This document shows, one piece after another, positions 61,850-64,000 of a DNA stretch of 64,000 nucleotides. This DNA is from Trissonchulus latispiculum (taxonomy: Eukaryota > Nematoda > Enoplea > Enoplida > Ironidae). The position numbers were made by a program, and so were the translations under genes. The notes under the pieces are model-generated. The model did no database searches. It saw only the letters and a program-made list of their open reading frames with translations, and was not told the origin of the DNA. Every line of letters starts with the position of its first letter. Positions within the stretch are counted from its first letter, which is position 1. The stretch is taken from NCBI GenBank assembly GCA_030248195.1, contig JASAND010020864.1, positions 39,879 to 103,878 of the forward strand, given 5' to 3'.

Positions 61850-61930
61850 GACCGGGAAAAACCGGGAAAAACCGGGAATATCAGGGAAAATCGTGAAGCA
61901 CCGGGAAAAACCGGGAAAAACCGGGAAAAT
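61850..61930. repeat. CCGGGAAAAA short repeats (left block)
   Basis: Seven or so ACCGGGAAAA units. A similar block is at 63928-63990, so the two may mark the ends of one element. Confidence 0.75.
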
Positions 61931-63225
61931 GAGAAAGTCAGAGAAATTTTTTGTATTTTTGGTGCAAGTTTAACGAATTCTGTTTAAATTTTAAAAAAAT
62001 TCACGTTTTACCCCGAAACTTGCATTTCTTTTAGTTCTTACTACTTTCTTCACGATAAGGCCGATTTTCAAATTTCAAATTTGATTTAATTCCTATCTTA
62101 ATTTTTGTCACTTCATTTGGTTTTCAGGATTCTAATTGGATGAATGGTACAGAATTTTCTCAGAAATTGAAACATATATATATGTTACACACATTTTGAG
62201 GCAGCTTGCCTGCTTCCGCCAAAATAATTATTCTAAAAAAGTATTACTTTTAGAAATTTCAAACGAATGCGAGCTAACTAGATGTTGAAGCCTAGCTTGT
62301 CCTCCCGCACAATTCCTAAATTTGACCTATTATTTTCAAAAAAGTGCACGAATAACCTTAATAATATTGTTGTATTAACTATGCTTAAGTGTCAGTTGAT
62401 CAAGCTAATGCGAACAGTGACGGATGGATTTTTCCGGAAAAATTTATTGCGGAAATAAATTTGTGGTTTTTCTTCAGTTTTTGCAATAAACGAATCAAAA
62501 AACTCCGTTTTTGTAGAAAAATTCTAATTCTCCCTAAAAATGTCTAAATTTCTAAAAATTTTCTTGGCTCGTCAAAATGAAAAGAATTAAAGGATTAAAG
62601 AATAGTTTTATTGAAAAAACAAAAAATTTCTTTAACTTCTGGATGCGCTGGCCTCCCAGACCCCTCGAACAGTATGGAAAGCTAGTCGCGGTTATAGGAC
62701 CGCTGATATAGGTAAGAATGCTTTACTACAAGCGAGTCGCGGGCAGGCCAACAAAGTAAAATTTCTTCCAAAATTATGAAAATAGTATATACACACCCTG
62801 AAATCAAAAAAGCTGAAGCTGAAATCTATTTTTGACGTTCGCCAAATAAACATCATGTTCAGAAAATAAATGAAAATTTTATGAAGTCCAATTTTTTTGA
62901 GACAACGCCGAATTTTGTCCGTTTTAACGCATTTTCTAAATTTTTTCAGATCTAGCAAAGTTTCATGCGTATATATTTTTATGCGTTTCATTCCTTTCAA
63001 GTAACGTATATAATATCTTCTTACAGTGATTTTTCAAAATTTTTCCAACTTAAATATCGCGGATCGCCTATGGGACCAGACGGTATATATTTTTCCAAAA
63101 ACTGTTTTTTGCTGTTGATTTGTGGCTGACCGTCCCTGACGAGCAGAAAGATTTGAATTACACAAAATAAAAACTATATATAGTAAACAAAATACCCCAA
63201 TTTCAAAATAGCAATTAATTTTTGG
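61931..63225. other. AT-rich sequence between CCGGGAAAAA block and FB3
   Basis: No ORF with domain motifs, no TIR and no array. A CTCCCAGACCCCTCGAAC patch at 62654 resembles the GGGGTCTGGGGG motif. Nothing else supported. Confidence 0.45.
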
Positions 63226-63672
63226 GGTCTTTCCAGATTACCCCCCCCCACTCGAAATTCTTAAAACTTGACCACAATTGAGCTGAAAGCTTTTCTTTTC
63301 TGGGTCGCTGAACACGAATCTGAAGACCGTTTTCCCATTCAGCTTTTCGTTAGCTTGATATATATATAAGCTAATGTTGTAAGCTTAAGGTGTAAGCTTA
63401 TGTTGAGCTAACGAATAGGTGAATCGAAAAACAGATTTCAGATTCGTGCTCATCGCCCCTGAAGACCCTGTATGCAACTTTTCAGTAAAATCGGCGACAA
63501 TAAATTTTTCGGTTTCCCTTGGTTCCCCCTTGCGAATCGAAAAACTATCGAATTTCGGGAAATCGAAAAATTTTGCGATTTGAACTCTGCGTGTTCGAAA
63601 AGATAAATTTCAGCTCAATTGGTAAACTTTTAAAAAATTTTGAGTGGTGGGGGTATATAATCTGGAAAAGAC
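63226..63672. mobile_element. FB3 palindromic element, partial left arm
   Basis: GTCTTTCCAGATTACCCC at the left matches GGGTATATAATCTGGAAAAG at the right. The centre has CTTTTCGTTAGCTTGATATA / TTATGTTGAGCTAACG. The right arm retains the GGTTTCCCTTGGTTCCCCC segment, missing from the left. Related to 31855-32450. Confidence 0.8.
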
Positions 63673-63927
63673 AATGTTTGTATTCTTTTCCATTTTGCAT
63701 TGCAACAGTACCAAGATTTTTTATATGAGTAGTCTGGTAGCACAGCACTCGTGATCTAAAGCTTGTTTTTGGTATCAGATTTTTGCTAGCTTTGAATTTC
63801 AGGTAAATCAAACTGTATAATACTGCGTTCGATAGCTAAAATGCTCAAAATGGGTTCAAAATAGACAAAATCGTCACTATAATTACGTATATTCTTCTAA
63901 ATTTACTGCCATTTACTGGAACGGAAG

Positions 63928-63990
63928 AAAAACCGGGAAAACGGGTCTGAAAAACCTGGAAAAACCGGGAAAAACCGGGAAAATGAAATC
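63928..63990. repeat. CCGGGAAAAA short repeats (right block)
   Basis: AAAAACCGGGAAAAC, AAACCTGGAAAAACCGGG and AAAAACCGGGAAAATG, in the same orientation as the block at 61850. Confidence 0.75.
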
Positions 63991-64000
63991 CAAAAGTCCG

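Noticed and set aside
1..64000. CRISPR arrays, bacterial operons, rRNA genes
   Set aside because: Repeats are transposon-derived or minisatellites without spacer structure. Spliced exons and retrotransposons show animal-type nuclear DNA, and no rRNA sequence was recognised.

Overview
The window looks like nuclear DNA of an animal, most likely an invertebrate with a large, repeat-rich genome. It has spliced exons of a spindle-checkpoint gene in very long introns, APE-type non-LTR retrotransposons with RNase H domains, a Penelope-like reverse transcriptase, an LTR element with an initiator-Met tRNA primer site, hAT-like and foldback elements, and large minisatellite arrays. No bacterial operon, rRNA or convincing tRNA is visible. 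The species cannot be named from this sequence.

Host gene. Six + strand exons (1020-1167, 6377-6597, 10826-10956, 32644-32888, 43417-43609, 54076-54210) form one open reading frame. Every splice phase agrees (2/0, 0/2, 2/1, 1/0, 0/1, 1/1). In order they encode the two halves of Mad3/BUB1 homology region 1 (TPR), an acidic linker, an ABBA-like / KEN2-like / ABBA motif cassette, and homology region 2 (MYCK...SFEELRAKRW). This is a BubR1/Mad3/MadBub-type mitotic checkpoint protein. The start (with KEN1) lies left of the window. The GLEBS region and any kinase domain lie to the right. About 1.07 kb of coding sequence is spread over 53 kb, and the rest is essentially transposon and satellite DNA.

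Layout. 1-0.8 kb: foldback element FB1. 2.0-4.4 kb: a hAT-like element inserted in its own relative. 4.5-6.1 kb: decayed retrotransposon (-). 6.7-10.3 kb: G-rich MITE and minisatellites with covarying hairpins. 12.0-14.1 kb: tandem arrays. 14.1-17.2 kb: truncated FB1 and nested retrotransposon pieces. 19.3-28.0 kb: a 148-bp array split by a 6.46-kb LTR composite. 28.1-28.8 kb: FB2. 29-30 kb: hairpin-headed minisatellite. 31.4-32.6 kb: G-rich element carrying a 0.6-kb palindrome. 33.0-37.4 kb: a full-length, open non-LTR retrotransposon with a 2A-like ribosome-skipping motif and perfect target-site duplications. 37.4-41.8 kb: hairpin modules, GC-rich array and a 2.1-kb FB2 copy. 41.8-50.7 kb: nested decayed retrotransposons inside a TIR element, including a second 2A-bearing copy, and a Penelope endonuclease remnant. 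52.1-53.7 kb: GAGTTAAA-rich TIR element. 54.3-58.6 kb: more hairpin, G-rich and tandem modules. 58.6-60.0 kb: Penelope-like RT. 60.8-61.5 kb: complete FB1. 63.2-63.7 kb: FB3.

The host exons are intact and phase-compatible. Mobile DNA has filled the introns by repeated nesting, and several insertions can be ordered by their target-site duplications.
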